DNA of 64,000 nucleotides from Candidatus Saccharibacteria bacterium oral taxon 488 (GTDB lineage: Bacteria; Patescibacteriota; Saccharimonadia; Saccharimonadales; Saccharimonadaceae). The stretch spans positions 186,001-250,000 of the forward strand of contig CP040000.1 in assembly GCA_013100805.1 (NCBI GenBank), written 5' to 3'. Position numbers and translations under genes: made by a program. Of this stretch, positions 44,719 through 53,198 are shown in pieces. Under the pieces are notes generated by a model. The model saw only the letters and a list, made by a program, of their open reading frames with translations, was not told where the DNA came from and ran no database searches. Each line of letters opens with the position of its first letter. Position 1 is the stretch's first letter.

Positions 44719-45390
44719 ATGTGTGAACATAATCTAGTAGGGACCGACCTCGATCCAGCAATATCTGAGCAGGAGCGAGCGAGATTGCTTGATCAAATGG
44801 CTGCTGATCAGGCGCGCAGTGATGCAGTTGCCGACCAAATATGGAAGGCTTTTAGAAATCATGAGATACTAGAGGGTCGGGATGTCTTGCCGCTCGTAGG
44901 TACGATGTATCGTGCAGTACGTGATCTGCGTACGAGTATTATAGATGGACGGCAACCTGTCGATCCTTCTCGTGGTCGGGTTGAGGTATCAATGCCTCTT
45001 GAAAATACCGATGCATATAAACAGGGGGGTGTGCGGCATATGGAGGACGCAATTTTTCTCCTGAAAGTGTGTGAAGAGTCTCATATTGATAGGAATTCGT
45101 TGGATACAGAGGGTGAGAAGGGCTGCGTTGAGGGCTATATGATGAAGCAAATCCAGCCACATATAGACTCCGGACTTCTCCCTAAAGATATCACTATCAC
45201 GGCACATCCAATTAGACGGGATACTGATGGCGGCTATGACCCGCTCCCAATGCTTCCGTATGGCTCGGTAATTTTTAGGGCTAACGTATATCCACGACAA
45301 ATCAGCGAAGAAGAAAGGGGTGAAGTAGCGGCTGGTGATGAGGTGGGGCTGCGGGAGATTGGTGAACATGCTATTCGGGGCGGGTTTTAG
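44719..45390 (+). CDS. Orphan protein of unknown function (223 aa)
   Basis: No family is recognised. The protein is soluble, acidic and helical in the first 90 residues (SEQERARLLDQMAADQARSD, in part), then alternates strands and helices. I chose the ATG at 44719 because AGGAG lies five bases ahead; two upstream in-frame ATGs lack such a site. The 138 bases before it show no clear promoter. Codon use in the second half is more A/T-rich than in the flanking peptidase and murD. Confidence 0.65.
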   Translation: MCEHNLVGTDLDPAISEQERARLLDQMAADQARSDAVADQIWKAFRNHEILEGRDVLPLVGTMYRAVRDLRTSIIDGRQPVDPSRGRVEVSMPLENTDAYKQGGVRHMEDAIFLLKVCEESHIDRNSLDTEGEKGCVEGYMMKQIQPHIDSGLLPKDITITAHPIRRDTDGGYDPLPMLPYGSVIFRANVYPRQISEEERGEVAAGDEVGLREIGEHAIRGGF

Positions 45391-45459
45391 TAAAAGAAAG
45401 CCGTATCCGAGTGCTCGTTTTCTGATGTCCCAACTGCTCTCGGTGGTATAATAGAAACT

Positions 45460-46824
45460 ATGAAGATCGTTATCGCTGGCTATGGCCTTGAGGGTATATC
45501 AAGTTTGAGATATTTTCGGCAGGCTTTTCCTGATGCTAAATTTGTGATTGCTGACCAGAAAGCGGTCGAGAATGCGCCGGATGGCGTGGCAGTGCGGACT
45601 GGTGAGTCGGTGTTCGCCGAGCAGCTGCAGGATGCCGATATGGTGGTGCGAGCACCGGGTGTGCCGCCGCGGCTACTCAAAACGTCGGGCAAAATATGGT
45701 CGGCGACCAATGAGTTTTTCGACAAATGCCCAGCGCCGATTATTGGCGTGACGGGGACGAAAGGCAAGGGTACGACCTGTAGTCTGATCGCGGCGATCTT
45801 GCGGGCGGCCGGTCAGACGGTGCATCTGGTTGGGAATATTGGTGTGCCGGCACTGGACGCACTACCAAACATCACAAAAGACGACTTCGTTGTGTACGAG
45901 CTATCAAGTTTTCAGCTGTGGGATCTCGAGAAATCGCCAACTATTGCCGTGGTATTGATGATTGAGCCGGACCATTTGGAGGTGCATACGGATTTTGCCG
46001 AGTACCTTGATGCCAAGAAAAATATTTGTCGTCACCAGGGCATTATTGATACATGTTTATATCATCCAACGAATAAATACTCACGGGAGGTAGCCACCGC
46101 GCCGCTTGATAGGCTATTGTATGGGTGTGACTGTGAGACATGTAGCGAATACTGCGGAGATGATGAGTTAAATTTCGCGTACCGCTATGCTGTCCCTGAT
46201 GAGGATCAGGTGTATGTCCGGGATGGCTACTTTTGCGTACAAGATCGGCGGATTTGTCGCACCGATCATTTACGGCTGCCGGGCGCGCACAACCTCGAGA
46301 ACGCCTGTGCGGCGATGAGCGCAGTGACAGAATTGCCGATCACGGTGACCGACGAGCAGTATGCGGCTGGATTAGAGAGTTTTACGGGATTGCCACATCG
46401 ATTAAAATTTGTTACTGAGAAAAATGGTGTGAAGTATTACGATGACAGTATCGCTACCACGCCAGGCAGTGCCATTGCGGCGCTGCGGGCGTTTGAAGCG
46501 CCGAAAGTGCTGATCGTCGGTGGGTACGACAAGGGGGCGGATTATGATGAAATGGCCACGGAGATTGCCAGACAAACGGTGCGGGCGGTGATTATCATCG
46601 GGGAAAACGCGGCGAAGATTGAGCAGTCGCTGCATCAAGCATCGGTCGCGGCGACAACAGTAGTACTCGGTCAGACAACGATGGTGGATGTCGTCGCCCA
46701 AGCCAGTCAATTATCTCGCCCAGGCGATGTTGTCATCCTCAGCCCGGCGGCCGCCAGCTTTGGTATGTTCAAAAATTACGTCGACCGCGGTGAGCAATTT
46801 GTGGCGGCGGTGGAGAAGTTGTAG
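45460..46824 (+). CDS. murD: UDP-N-acetylmuramoylalanine-D-glutamate ligase (MurD type) with a cysteine cluster
   Basis: A Mur ligase that adds D-Glu to UDP-MurNAc-Ala. The ATP site GVTGTKGKGTT is near residue 102, followed by YELSSFQLWD near 147, the EPDHLEVH segment near 170 and DDSIATTPGSA near 328 with the lysine region KGADYDEM. These match MurD. Between about residues 223 and 268 an extra segment carries CDCETCSEYC and two more Cys, which ordinary MurD lacks. A TGG-TATAAT box (45447-45452) is 7 bases before the ATG, so the message is probably leaderless. The racemase MurI, source of D-Glu, is 2 kb away. Confidence 0.92.
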   Translation: MKIVIAGYGLEGISSLRYFRQAFPDAKFVIADQKAVENAPDGVAVRTGESVFAEQLQDADMVVRAPGVPPRLLKTSGKIWSATNEFFDKCPAPIIGVTGTKGKGTTCSLIAAILRAAGQTVHLVGNIGVPALDALPNITKDDFVVYELSSFQLWDLEKSPTIAVVLMIEPDHLEVHTDFAEYLDAKKNICRHQGIIDTCLYHPTNKYSREVATAPLDRLLYGCDCETCSEYCGDDELNFAYRYAVPDEDQVYVRDGYFCVQDRRICRTDHLRLPGAHNLENACAAMSAVTELPITVTDEQYAAGLESFTGLPHRLKFVTEKNGVKYYDDSIATTPGSAIAALRAFEAPKVLIVGGYDKGADYDEMATEIARQTVRAVIIIGENAAKIEQSLHQASVAATTVVLGQTTMVDVVAQASQLSRPGDVVILSPAAASFGMFKNYVDRGEQFVAAVEKL

Positions 46825-46880
46825 GTGGTAGTTTTGTTATAAAGATCTGCCGTAGTTGAGCAACATCTTAGACTAAAACA

Positions 46881-46909
46881 TTGACATGTTACAATAAAAT
46901 ATGTATAAT
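46881..46909 (+). promoter_or_regulatory. Consensus promoter of the orphan gene at 46917
   Basis: TTGACA (46881-46886), a 17-base spacer and TATAAT (46904-46909) are both perfect. The ATG follows after 7 bases, which makes this the clearest leaderless promoter in the window. Confidence 0.85.
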
Positions 46910-46916
46910 AGTTGTC

Positions 46917-48212
46917 ATGTCAGAAAAAGATAGGCCTATTGAACAATATCATCAGCCGCGTCTTTGGGGTGAAACGACTGATCCAAAAGAACATAGCCCA
47001 AAACATTTCCGATATCTTGTTCACGCTATTAATCCATTTGCCAAAATAGGCGCCATGGCTGGTTGTGCCTTGGATTCAATGGAGGGGTTTGGTCCTGAGG
47101 CGTCAGGAGACCAATCGATATCTATGTATAAACAACCTGAGCGCATTGGAGATAGGGTTTCTGCTAGTATGTCATTGATCGACCAAGACCACACCGCCAC
47201 TTGGGGGAGCGGTGGGCTTATTATTGATGCTCCTGAAGAGAATATAGTCATAACTTCTGGAGCTGATGCGAGTGCTCGTAACAATAATCGAGATCTGCTC
47301 ATAAAACAGGGCCATATTTGTGGTATTATAGATCCGAATGAACTTTTAAATAGGACTTCACAGTATGCTCATAATGAAGTCGTGGCTCTTGCCGAACACG
47401 AGGGTCACCAGCTGCAAACCGTTGGTTTTTTCTACAAAGTAACACCAAAAGGTGAGCCGGTAAATCATCATCTTGCGCAGGCAATGCATATGCATGCCGA
47501 TAGACTGCAGTTACCGATTGTAGAGATACCTGAGCCTCGTTGTGCTGACTCTGAGAATAAAGTACATCGTACCATTCGTCATGGGAAAGAGGAGGAGAGT
47601 ATCATCGTTAGCTTAGATGGATACAATTTCTACCTTAGGGGGTTTGATGATACGTCTGGATGCTCAACTTATTCGATGCTTGATAAAGATTCTCTTCAGG
47701 CCTGCTTTGCATCTCCTTGTCAGTTTAAAAAAGCTGTTGAGTTTGCTGTTGGTATGGGAGAATTGAGTGATGAAGATGCTCAGCATATTCTGAGTGGCTA
47801 TGAAGAAGCAGATTTGCAACGAAAAACCCCGACTGCGTATTATGATAAATATGGAAATTTTGAGAAAATAGAATATTTTGAAGGTTATGGTAGCGAAGAG
47901 TATTATATCTCTATTAGGAAAACAGGCCATAGCGCTAGGGGGAATACGATAGACGCGAGAAGGTTTTATAGGGCATTACTTTGTGATGATCAGTTGGCAA
48001 CGGCTGGGCCGATCGAATCTCCACTAAGTCCTGCTGATGCAGAATTCGTGATTAAGGAAGCTATCGGTAAGCTTGACCCGGCCAGAGCTGTAGAATTAGA
48101 AAAGTGGCATGAAGATCATAAGTCGGTCATTGAAAGAGTATGGCGTGATCGTGTGCAATCAGCCTCTAGGCTATCTGGTCAGTTTGCTGTGAGATACCAC
48201 TCTATACTATAG
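46917..48212 (+). CDS. Orphan A/T-rich protein of unknown function (431 aa)
   Basis: No family is recognised. The soluble protein has scattered Cys and His, a PHAEE-like stretch HNEVVALAEHEGH near residue 158 and HLAQAMHMHADRL near residue 190. These recall deaminase or metal-binding folds only weakly. The A/T-rich third positions stand out from the G/C-richer neighbours, so recent acquisition is possible. The ATG at 46917 is 7 bases after the perfect -10 box; a longer frame from 46881 would run through the promoter. A perfect hairpin follows the stop. Confidence 0.75.
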   Translation: MSEKDRPIEQYHQPRLWGETTDPKEHSPKHFRYLVHAINPFAKIGAMAGCALDSMEGFGPEASGDQSISMYKQPERIGDRVSASMSLIDQDHTATWGSGGLIIDAPEENIVITSGADASARNNNRDLLIKQGHICGIIDPNELLNRTSQYAHNEVVALAEHEGHQLQTVGFFYKVTPKGEPVNHHLAQAMHMHADRLQLPIVEIPEPRCADSENKVHRTIRHGKEEESIIVSLDGYNFYLRGFDDTSGCSTYSMLDKDSLQACFASPCQFKKAVEFAVGMGELSDEDAQHILSGYEEADLQRKTPTAYYDKYGNFEKIEYFEGYGSEEYYISIRKTGHSARGNTIDARRFYRALLCDDQLATAGPIESPLSPADAEFVIKEAIGKLDPARAVELEKWHEDHKSVIERVWRDRVQSASRLSGQFAVRYHSIL

Positions 48213-48216
48213 ATAG

Positions 48217-48244
48217 AGTAATGAACTTCTTCAGGTTCATTACT
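48217..48244. terminator. Hairpin between the orphan gene and hpt
   Basis: A perfect 10-bp stem (48217-48226 with 48235-48244) with an 8-base loop lies between two convergent genes. No T run follows on either strand, so it may act as an RNA 3'-end stabiliser or a factor-assisted terminator. A second 7-bp stem (48248-48254 with 48268-48274) overlaps the end of hpt. Confidence 0.55.
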
Positions 48245-48258
48245 AGTGGTGTATTAGT

Positions 48259-48798
48259 TTATCCCTGATACACCTCAGGTCTCAACACTCCGATATACGG
48301 TAGGTTTCGGTATTGTTGGCGGAAGTCTAGGCCGTAGCCGACGACGAATTCGTTAGGAACTGACAGGCCGACGTAATCGGCGGTAACGTTGGCGATACGT
48401 CGTTCGGGTTTGTCGAGTAGTGAGCAGACTTTGATTGAGGACGCACCGCGACCAGAGAATAATTCTAGCAACCTTTCCAACGTTCGACCGGTATCGACGA
48501 TGTCTTCGACCAGCAAAATATGCCGCCCAGTAACGTCGCTATCAATGTCTTTGAGAATAGTGACCGCGCCGGATGATTCAGTTGCGTCGCCGTAGCTAGA
48601 GACGTCAATGAAATCGATTTCCAGGTAACAGTCCATCGCTCGCACTAGATCAATCATAAACGGTGCTGCACCGCGCAGTATACCGATGATCAGCGGGTTT
48701 TTGTCACGATATTCTGCCGTCAGCTCTCGGCCCAGCTGCGCCACTGCATTGTTAATTTGCTCAGTAGTCACGAGGATTTTAGCAATGTCTTGATTCAT
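48259..48798 (-). CDS. hpt: Hypoxanthine phosphoribosyltransferase
   Basis: Salvages hypoxanthine or guanine with PRPP. The PRPP motif [12 protein letters not shown] lies near residue 96, with the catalytic Asp within it, and [17 protein letters not shown] (in part) near residue 142 holds the base. The 179-residue length is normal. Purine salvage fits an organism with few biosynthetic genes. On the minus strand TATACT (plus 48806-48811) is 7 bases before the ATG without a ribosome site. Confidence 0.95.
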   Translation of the reverse strand: MNQDIAKILVTTEQINNAVAQLGRELTAEYRDKNPLIIGILRGAAPFMIDLVRAMDCYLEIDFIDVSSYGDATESSGAVTILKDIDSDVTGRHILLVEDIVDTGRTLERLLELFSGRGASSIKVCSLLDKPERRIANVTADYVGLSVPNEFVVGYGLDFRQQYRNLPYIGVLRPEVYQG

Positions 48799-48815
48799 TA
48801 GGATAAGTATAACAA

Positions 48816-49445
48816 TTAGCTAGCAAAATCGCTAATCCGCTTGGCGATAATTGTAGTGGGTTCAAGAATGCGGCATTGCGGAAAAAGGCGTTGTAACCGC
48901 CTCTTAATTGCCAGATAATGCGTGCAGCCTAGAACAATAACATCGCTGCCGTCCGCAACACTGGCCGATACTTCATCAAGCACAATATCGTCGGCCAAAC
49001 CTTGATCAATCATCTGCGCCCACGCACGGGTGTCTGGCGTATCGATGCGAACGCCAGTAGCATATTCACTGATAAGCGCGCGCAGACGCTGGCTGTGTTT
49101 GGTGGCGTTTGTCGCCAGCATGGTAATATGATGTGATTTGGTCAAGATGACGGCCGATTTGATCATCGGTTCAAAGCCCATAAAGCATACGTCTGTGTAA
49201 CGTTGCCGCAGCGATCTAATCGCGTTAGTCGTGGCGGTATTGCATGCTATAACAATAATGTCGCATGATAGTATCGGCTGGATGGCGGCATCGGTTAGCG
49301 TGATAATCTCTTCCGGTGAACGATTGCCGTACGGTGCGTGCTCGCGGTCGATCGCCGTGATGTACGAATGCTGTGGCAGTAATTTTTTCAGCCTCTTTGC
49401 TACTAATTTGCCGCCAGTTCCCGTATCAAATATGCCAATCTTCAT
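48816..49445 (-). CDS. murI: Glutamate racemase, short form
   Basis: Makes D-glutamate for peptidoglycan. The family landmarks are FDTGTGG at residue 4 (Asp and Thr in place of the usual Ser), the first catalytic Cys in ACNTATTNA near residue 68 and the second in LGCTHYL near residue 173. The protein has 209 residues against about 260, because the usual insertions are short. TATACT (plus 49452-49457) is 6 bases before the ATG on the minus strand, back to back with the prfB promoter. Confidence 0.88.
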   Translation of the reverse strand: MKIGIFDTGTGGKLVAKRLKKLLPQHSYITAIDREHAPYGNRSPEEIITLTDAAIQPILSCDIIVIACNTATTNAIRSLRQRYTDVCFMGFEPMIKSAVILTKSHHITMLATNATKHSQRLRALISEYATGVRIDTPDTRAWAQMIDQGLADDIVLDEVSASVADGSDVIVLGCTHYLAIKRRLQRLFPQCRILEPTTIIAKRISDFAS

Positions 49446-49451
49446 ACAAAA

Positions 49452-49473
49452 AGTATAGCAAAATTGTTACAAT
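49452..49473. promoter_or_regulatory. Divergent leaderless promoters of murI and prfB
   Basis: The murI -10 (TATACT on the minus strand, plus 49452-49457) and the prfB -10 (TACAAT, 49468-49473) lie 10 bases apart within a 35-base intergenic region. Each is 6-7 bases from its ATG, so the two -35 regions must lie inside the opposite genes. Confidence 0.65.
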
Positions 49474-49480
49474 AGTACCC

Positions 49481-50560
49481 ATGCAGCCACTTAAAAAACG
49501 CATCCAGACCCTGCAGTCAGAAGTAGAACAGGCCAAGGCGGCGCTGGATTTTGCGGCGCTGGAGCAAGAGCTGGCGGCGCTGGACGAGCGGCTTAATCAG
49601 CCGGAGATTTGGCATAATCCGGACGAGGCGCAGGCCTTGGCTAAAAAGGCAGCTAGCTTGCGCCAGACAGTTGAGCCGTGGCAGACGCTGGGGGTGCAGC
49701 TGGCGGATATCGCTGAGTTGATGGAGCTGGGCGACGATGATCTGCTGCCGGAGTTTGAGGCGCAGGTGACGGCATTAGAGCAAGAATTTACCCGGCGCAA
49801 GACCGATTTGCTGTTTAGCGGCCCATACGACAACCGCGAGGCGGTGGTGCGGATTTCGGCGGGCGTAGGCGGGCTGGATGCTCAGGACTTTGCGGCGATG
49901 TTGGAGCGGATGTATCTGCGTTGGGCGGAGCGGTCGGGGATGAAAGTTGACACGCTGGAGCGTTCGACCAATGATGATGCCGGAATAAAGACGGCGGTGC
50001 TGGAGATTTCTGGGCCGTTTGCTTACGGGAAATTACGCTCAGAAAATGGCGTGCATCGGCTGGTGCGCCTCAGTCCGTTTAATGCTGATAATTTGCGCCA
50101 GACTAGCTTTGCGCTGGTGGAGGTGCTGCCAAAGATTGATACGCCGGATGAAATTTTGATTGATCCGAATGATCTGAGGATTGATGTGTATCGCTCGGGC
50201 GGTAAGGGCGGCCAAGGAGTGAACACCACTGACTCGGCGGTGCGGGTGACGCACGTACCGACGGGCATTACCGTGGCGATTCAAAATGAGCGTTCGCAGA
50301 TTCAGAACAAAGAAACGGCGCTGAAGATTTTGCGATCCAAGTTGCTGGCGATGAAGCTAGAACAACACGCCGAAACGCTGTCTGACCTCAGGGCTGGCGA
50401 GTCGGCCAACTGGGGCAGCCAGATCAGAAATTATGTCCTGCACCCATACACGCTGGTCAAGGACACTCGCACTAAGCACGAGAACCGCAACGCTCAAGGG
50501 GTGCTGGATGGGGATGTTGATGAGTTTATGGCGGCTTATTTGCGCGAATCGCGCGGCTGA
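49481..50560 (+). CDS. prfB: Peptide chain release factor 2
   Basis: RF2 ends translation at UAA and UGA. The SPF tripeptide (RLSPFNADNLRQ) and the catalytic GGQ (GKGGQGVNTTDS) are present, and the 359 residues from the ATG at 49481 match the family. The N-terminus continues in one frame: the programmed frameshift of many prfB genes is absent. TACAAT lies 7 bases before the ATG. A functional RF2 shows that UGA is a stop codon here. Its last 25 bases overlap the convergent membrane-protein gene. Confidence 0.96.
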   Translation: MQPLKKRIQTLQSEVEQAKAALDFAALEQELAALDERLNQPEIWHNPDEAQALAKKAASLRQTVEPWQTLGVQLADIAELMELGDDDLLPEFEAQVTALEQEFTRRKTDLLFSGPYDNREAVVRISAGVGGLDAQDFAAMLERMYLRWAERSGMKVDTLERSTNDDAGIKTAVLEISGPFAYGKLRSENGVHRLVRLSPFNADNLRQTSFALVEVLPKIDTPDEILIDPNDLRIDVYRSGGKGGQGVNTTDSAVRVTHVPTGITVAIQNERSQIQNKETALKILRSKLLAMKLEQHAETLSDLRAGESANWGSQIRNYVLHPYTLVKDTRTKHENRNAQGVLDGDVDEFMAAYLRESRG

Positions 50561-51366
50561 CGGAAGACAGCAATGGTGATCATCACGGCAAAGGCGATGA
50601 GGCTGATGACCATGACGGACAAGAAATGTACACCAAACGGCCAAGCAGCTTGCCTGACGAGAACGTCGATCGGATATTTTCGGTTGGTGTCATCGCCGAT
50701 GATGTAATAGAGCCACGCGCATGTACCCACCAGAAAGCACACCATGGCGAGGCCGTACCATACTAATGTTGAAGTGTGGCGTGCGAGCCACTTGTTACTA
50801 TCGGTAATTGCCTTGTTCTGCCAGCGGTTGGTGCCAATAAGCGTATAAAGCGGCAAGGCGAGACAGCCAGTAGTCAGGAGCAGTCCAGTCGCAGTGTACA
50901 TGATATATACGAAAATACCGCTGTGTTGTGCTATGTCTTGTAGTAGCGTGACGTGGGGTGTGAGGAATAGGCATATGAGCGTGGCGCTAAGCGACATGAC
51001 CATAAGTAGCGCCAATAGTCGCAAGCCAATCTCCAGTATCCTATAGGTGCGCCGTACAGGTTGCGCTGACTCATCAGGTGATTGCCCCACGAGCTGTCGT
51101 AGTCCACGTCCGAGGTAATATATACCCCAGACGATACTGATAAATAGGAATAGTCCACCGACCAGGAAGAGTGGCCAGCGTAGAGCATTGGCAGTTTGTC
51201 CAGGAGCCTCGCAGCATGACCAGGTGTCTTGCGGTCGCGCCGCGTCAAACGTATCCGGCAGGAATGGTACGCTGATATTACTGATAATCATTAATCCGAC
51301 CCCGATGATACTGAGGGCGATAAACATGATACTGAGGCGATTGAGTAATGTGGCTGAAGTTTTCAT
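50536..51366 (-). CDS. Membrane protein of unknown function (276 aa)
   Basis: About six membrane helices (near residues 11-33, 63-87, 110-135, 145-170, 195-220 and 245-270) without a recognised family. A loop between the first two helices contains a Cys-Cys pair (WSCCEAPG), probably outside. A TACACT box (plus 51373-51378) lies 6 bases before the ATG on the minus strand, again suggesting a leaderless message. It overlaps the 3' end of prfB by 25 bases. Confidence 0.75.
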   Translation of the reverse strand: MKTSATLLNRLSIMFIALSIIGVGLMIISNISVPFLPDTFDAARPQDTWSCCEAPGQTANALRWPLFLVGGLFLFISIVWGIYYLGRGLRQLVGQSPDESAQPVRRTYRILEIGLRLLALLMVMSLSATLICLFLTPHVTLLQDIAQHSGIFVYIMYTATGLLLTTGCLALPLYTLIGTNRWQNKAITDSNKWLARHTSTLVWYGLAMVCFLVGTCAWLYYIIGDDTNRKYPIDVLVRQAAWPFGVHFLSVMVISLIAFAVMITIAVFRQPRDSRK

Positions 51367-51434
51367 ATGTCTAGTGTAGCATGGTTCGTCGCGCTAATTC
51401 GCATCATCCTAAAAAATCTGCTATACTAATGGCA

Positions 51435-52118
51435 ATGATTTTGTTAGATAGGGTTACCAAAACATATGGCAAGGACAACAAGCCGGCCTTGAACCGGGTG
51501 AGTGTTCATGTCAAGCCTGGCGAGTTTGTGATTCTGGTCGGGACATCGGGCGCGGGGAAGTCGACGTTGCTCAAGCTGCTGACCCGCGAGGAAAAGCCGA
51601 CTGGTGGCAAGATTGTTGTCGGCGGGATTGATTATGATACGCTCAAAGACAAGCATATCCCGCTGCTCAGGCGCAAAATCGGTGTGGTGTTTCAGGATTT
51701 CAAGCTGCTGCCGAATCGGACGGTGTTTGAAAATGTGGCTTTTGCGCTGGAGATTGCTGGGATGACCAACCGCGAGATTAAGTCAACGGTGCCAAAAGTC
51801 ATTGAACTGGTGGGACTGAAAGGCAAGGAAAAGAACTTCCCGCATCAGCTATCTGGTGGTGAGCGCCAGCGGGTGGCAATTGCCCGGGCAGTGGTGCGCC
51901 AGCCAAAGATTTTGATCGCGGACGAGCCGACTGGTAACCTCGACCCCAAGCACAGCTGGGATATTGTGCGCTTGCTGGAAAAAATTAACAAATACGGCAC
52001 CACGGTGCTGCTGACCACGCATAATGTTGATATTGTCAATAAGCTCAAGCGTCGGGTGATCACCATTGATCATGGTAAAATCACCTCTGATCAAGCCAAG
52101 GGGAGTTACAAACAATGA
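51435..52118 (+). CDS. ftsE: Cell-division ABC ATPase FtsE
   Basis: The ATPase of FtsEX, which controls peptidoglycan hydrolases at the division site. Walker A GTSGAGKST near residue 36, signature LSGGERQR near residue 139, Walker [14 protein letters not shown] near residue 160 and the LLTTHN H-loop near residue 195 are intact. I chose the ATG at 51435, which lies 7 bases after TGC-TATACT (51422-51427); the ATG at 51429 would be one base after that box. It overlaps ftsX by 4 bases, and a CHAP hydrolase follows. Confidence 0.93.
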   Translation: MILLDRVTKTYGKDNKPALNRVSVHVKPGEFVILVGTSGAGKSTLLKLLTREEKPTGGKIVVGGIDYDTLKDKHIPLLRRKIGVVFQDFKLLPNRTVFENVAFALEIAGMTNREIKSTVPKVIELVGLKGKEKNFPHQLSGGERQRVAIARAVVRQPKILIADEPTGNLDPKHSWDIVRLLEKINKYGTTVLLTTHNVDIVNKLKRRVITIDHGKITSDQAKGSYKQ

Positions 52119-53116
52119 CCGATATTTCACGTAAAGCCGCCGCCAAGGCGCGCGTCGATCCCAAAGTCCTTAAGCGCACGCGGCAGCGTCGCCGTCGGGT
52201 GCTGACGTTCTGGCGAATGTGCCGGTATGGTATCAATAATTTTAGCCGTAACACCTGGTTGACGATTGCAGCGACTGCGGTGATGGCGGTGACGCTGCTG
52301 ATCATCGCCCTCACTATAGCCGCCCGCCAAGTACTGGTTGACTCGGTCGATACAATTTCACGCAAGGCGGATATGTCAATTTTCCTCAAAGGCTCAACCG
52401 AGCAAAAGGTGATTGATGAGTTGATATCGCGCCTGAGTAAGCTCCACAATGTCGAAAAGGTAACGTATATTTCAGCAGAGCAGGCGCGGCAAGAACAGAT
52501 TGAGCAGCACAAGAATGACCCGGCGTTTCTTGAGGCGATCAAAGAATCAAGCAATGAAATGCCGGCGTCGCTGCGGGCCTCACTCAAGGATTTGAACGAC
52601 CAGCGACCACTGATTGAGTTTACCAAGCATGATGAACTGTACAAAAAGCATAAAGACCCGACCAAGGAGCCGTCGTTCATCGGCGATCGGCGCGATGCGA
52701 TCAATGCCATCGGTGACTGGGTGCGGTTTGCCAGTATCGCTGGCTCGATCGCTACGGTGGTGTTTGTAGTGATTTCGTCGCTGGTGGTGTTTAACACCAT
52801 CAGGATGGCGATTTTTAATCGTAAAGATGAGATCCAGATGATGAAGCTGATCGGTGCCGATCGCGGATTTATTCGTGGGCCGTTTATCGTTGAGGCGGTT
52901 ATGTATGGATTTATCGCGGCACTGGTGGCTTCAGGGGTTGGGTATCTGTTGTTGTTTTCGGCGCATGACAAGCTGGCGGTGCGGCTGCCGATGGATAATT
53001 TGATGAATATTGGCACCACGTATGCCGGACTGGTGGTGCTAGCGATGATTATGATCGGTGCGGTGATTGGCATTATCTCGTCATTGATCGCGACGCGCAA
53101 ATACTTAAAATTATAA
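52115..53116 (+). CDS. ftsX: Cell-division permease FtsX
   Basis: The membrane partner of FtsE: a basic cytoplasmic N-terminus with many R and K, one helix (about residues 47-70), an extracytoplasmic loop of about 150 residues that binds the hydrolase, and three further helices with the conserved FNRKDEIQMMKLIGA segment near residue 230. The 333 residues fit actinobacterial and Gram-positive FtsX. It acts on the downstream coiled-coil/CHAP protein. Confidence 0.95.
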   Translation: MTDISRKAAAKARVDPKVLKRTRQRRRRVLTFWRMCRYGINNFSRNTWLTIAATAVMAVTLLIIALTIAARQVLVDSVDTISRKADMSIFLKGSTEQKVIDELISRLSKLHNVEKVTYISAEQARQEQIEQHKNDPAFLEAIKESSNEMPASLRASLKDLNDQRPLIEFTKHDELYKKHKDPTKEPSFIGDRRDAINAIGDWVRFASIAGSIATVVFVVISSLVVFNTIRMAIFNRKDEIQMMKLIGADRGFIRGPFIVEAVMYGFIAALVASGVGYLLLFSAHDKLAVRLPMDNLMNIGTTYAGLVVLAMIMIGAVIGIISSLIATRKYLKL

Positions 53117-53160
53117 GTTATTTTGTCGCTGACCCCTGAATATTTACTGAGCCAGGGCGC

Positions 53161-53190
53161 TTGACGTCCATATGTCGCTTGTGCTAAAAT
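53161..53190 (+). promoter_or_regulatory. Promoter of the CHAP hydrolase gene
   Basis: TTGACG (53161-53166), an 18-base spacer ending in TGC, and TAAAAT (53185-53190). The ATG follows 8 bases later, so the hydrolase can be expressed apart from ftsEX. Confidence 0.65.
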
Positions 53191-53198
53191 AAAAAGCA

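Noticed and set aside
49373..49480. Longer prfB start at 49373 or a programmed frameshift at its 5' end
   Set aside because: The extension runs antisense through murI and the promoter, and the RF2 homology begins at the ATG at 49481 in a single frame.
52123..52138. TATTTCACGTAAAGCC resembles the ParB site parS
   Set aside because: It matches the 16-base parS consensus at about 12 positions, lies inside ftsX and breaks the palindrome, so it is not convincing.
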